Positions 62,515 to 64,000 of a DNA stretch of 64,000 nucleotides are shown here, one piece after another. Source of the DNA: Cynocephalus volans (taxonomy: Eukaryota > Chordata > Mammalia > Dermoptera > Cynocephalidae); contig NC_084467.1 of NCBI RefSeq assembly GCF_027409185.1, forward strand, positions 18,528,501 to 18,592,500, given 5' to 3'. The position numbers were made by a program, and so were the translations under genes. The stretch's first letter is position 1, and every line of letters begins with the position of its first letter. The notes below the pieces were generated by a model that saw only the letters and a list, made by a program, of their open reading frames with translations, did not search any database and was not told the origin of the DNA.

Positions 62515-63470
62515 CCCAGGCCACAACTTGGGTCATCCTTGACTCCTCTTTCTACACCCGATTTCAACCCATCATAAATACTACAAGCTCTATCTTCAGT
62601 GATGTCCACAATCTGACCCTTACCATCTCCAGTGCTACTACCCGTGTCCAAGGCACCACTGTTTCTTGCCTGGATTTATATAAAAACCTCCCAGCGGGGC
62701 CCCCTGCTTCCACCCTGACCACTCCTCCCATGTTTATTCTCCATACAGTAGCCAGCATTATCATTGAAAATCATGACTCAAATCACATCATTCCTCTGTT
62801 CAAACCCTCCAGTGGCTCCCTTCACAATCGGAGAATATCTTAACACCTTTCCATGGCCTGGAAGGTCCTACATGAGCTGTGCACACCCCTCACCATCTTA
62901 CCTCCTGTTTCTTTCCCCTCCCTTGCCCCAGCCACACTGGCCTCCCTGCTGCTCTTTGAGCAGCCAAGCACCATTGCAACTCAAGCCCTTTGCACCTGCT
63001 GTTTCTGCTGCGTAGAACAGGCTACTGTTGCCCATTCGTCTATCCACAGGGCTCACTTCCACTCATCATTAGAGAAGCTTTCTCTGGTCACAATTTTTTT
63101 TCCAATAAAAAGTTTAAAGTAAATGTTATTTTTGGGTAGAAGGATTTGAGATTTTTTCTTTGCACTTTATATATTTTATTTAATTTTCCTACATAAAATA
63201 GAAAAAAATCCTCCCATCCTCCCTCATCTGGGCCACTTTCTGGCTCCTTTTACTCCTTTACTTTTCTCCATTGCACCCATCACTGTCAAACAGACACATT
63301 TTTTGCATTTTTCTGCATTTTTTGTTCATTTGTTTATATGTCTCCCCAACTAGAATGTCCATAAGGGCAGGGATTTTGTTTCATCCTCTGCCGTATTATC
63401 CAGAACAGTGCCTGGCTTGTAGTAGGTGCTAAATAAATATATGTTAAGCAAATGAAAGTGTTTGAACAAC
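62515..63470 (+). mobile_element. L2 LINE 3' region, long and well preserved
   Basis: 'cttgactcctctttctacac', 'tctgacccttaccatctcca', 'gtttcttgcctggatttata', 'tccagtggctcccttcacaa', 'ctacatgagctgtgcacacc', 'ccagccacactggcctccct' and 'caagccctttgcacctgctg' are in L2 order. It ends at 'agtaggtgctaaataaatat'. Residual reading frame in 62.56-62.84 kb is L2 ORF2-derived. Confidence 0.88.
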
Positions 63471-63474
63471 TGAG

Positions 63475-63830
63475 AAGCTACTTGTTGATATCTACTGTGA
63501 TATCTTCCTAAAAGATTTTCAAGGATTTGCTCATTCTACAAATATTTTATGGGCTCTTTTATTAGGTGTCTAACCCCCAAGTAAGATGAATCTGCATGAT
63601 ATTCTCTGTGCCACACTCCTCCCAGGCTCAGTCTGCAAGTCAGAGCAACCACTCGTTCCACATGTTTGCTCAGCATCTACCATGTGCCAATCACCATGAA
63701 AGGGTCTGAAATTTTAAAAGGAACAACCCAAATCAGAAGGCCGTCTCTGGTAAGAGACGGGCAGGGATGAAAATGGATAATTGCAAAATACACTTGCCCT
63801 AAGATTAAAAATATTGTTGAGGGGCTGGCT
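63475..63830. other. No gene recognised
   Basis: AT-rich, with short L2- or MIR-like words ('catctaccatgtgccaatca', about 63675). Confidence 0.35.
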
Positions 63831-63920
63831 AATTAGCTCACTTGGGAGAGTGTGGTGCTGAAACATCAAGGTCAAGGGTTAGATCCCATTACTGGCTGGC
63901 TGCTGAAAAAAAAAAAAAAT
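63831..63920 (+). mobile_element. CYN-type monomeric SINE
   Basis: 'ggggctggctaattagctca', 'gagagtgtggtgctgaaaca', then 'ctggctggctgctgaaaaa'. An (AT)n run follows the A tail to about 63940. Confidence 0.8.
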
Positions 63921-64000
63921 ATATATATATACATATATGTGAGGATGTAGCTAACTGGAGAGTCTCATGCTTCATTAGTGGAAGTGTGAATTGGCACAGC

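Noticed and set aside
62034..62843. A 269-residue plus-strand open frame, the longest in the window
   Set aside because: Its second half is decayed L2 sequence and the first half has no recognisable domain or upstream promoter.
1611..63900. Many tRNA-Ile-like segments as possible functional tRNA genes
   Set aside because: All are parts of SINEs: they carry A tails and target duplications, occur as dimers, and lack a good acceptor stem and anticodon loop.
15000..64000. MDS2 or RPL11 exons expected from human gene order
   Set aside because: I found no sequence I could match to RPL11, which in human lies well beyond this distance from ID3. MDS2 is too poorly conserved to recognise by eye.
1..64000. 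Assignment to a horseshoe bat because of tRNA-Ile-type SINEs
   Set aside because: The bat elements I remember have a tRNA-unrelated body after the tRNA part. The copies here are tRNA-only monomers and dimers, which fits colugo CYN better, but this rests on memory and a repeat-library search would settle it.

Overview
This window is nuclear DNA from a placental mammal, and most of it is non-coding. The only protein-coding gene I can defend is ID3 (inhibitor of DNA binding 3). It lies on the minus strand at about 6.5-8.1 kb with three exons, a TATA box, a GC-rich promoter and a poly(A) signal. The rest is intergenic sequence dominated by interspersed repeats. ID3 in human lies in 1p36.1 between E2F2 and RPL11. 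If that order holds here, 1-6.5 kb faces E2F2 and 8-64 kb belongs to the long ID3-RPL11 interval. No exon of E2F2, RPL11 or MDS2 was recognised.

The lineage clue is the young SINE family. There are about 16 copies of a tRNA-Ile-like element. Most are head-to-tail dimers with no tRNA-unrelated body, and some are monomers. From memory this is the structure of the CYN SINEs of colugos (Dermoptera), so Galeopterus or a close relative is the best guess. There are no Alu, B1/B2, carnivore CAN-type or ruminant BovB elements. Older layers shared by placental mammals are abundant: MIR, L2, MaLR LTRs, hAT-type MER elements and ancient L1. One younger L1 3' end forms a compound insertion at 19.2-21.0 kb.

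Layout: 0-6.5 kb, downstream flank of ID3, with MIRs and a CpG-rich block at 3.1-3.75 kb. 6.5-8.2 kb, ID3. 8.2-16 kb, upstream flank; a promoter-like module at 11.07-11.30 kb carries paired E-boxes and an exact SMAD-type BMP response element, and a CpG-rich block lies at 14.85-15.35 kb. 16-24 kb, nested repeats and the compound L1. 24-53 kb, mosaic of MIR, L2, MLT1 and CYN. 53.2 kb, a perfect 43-bp inverted repeat. 56.9-57.2 kb, a third isolated CpG-rich block with a good splice donor. 58-64 kb, L2, L1 and MIR remnants.

ID3 protein is a dominant-negative HLH factor that sequesters E proteins. The E-box pair and BMP response element about 3 kb upstream suggest the two expected inputs, E-protein feedback and BMP/SMAD signalling. 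That link is inference from motif content. Repeat boundaries are read by eye and are approximate unless a target-site duplication fixes them.
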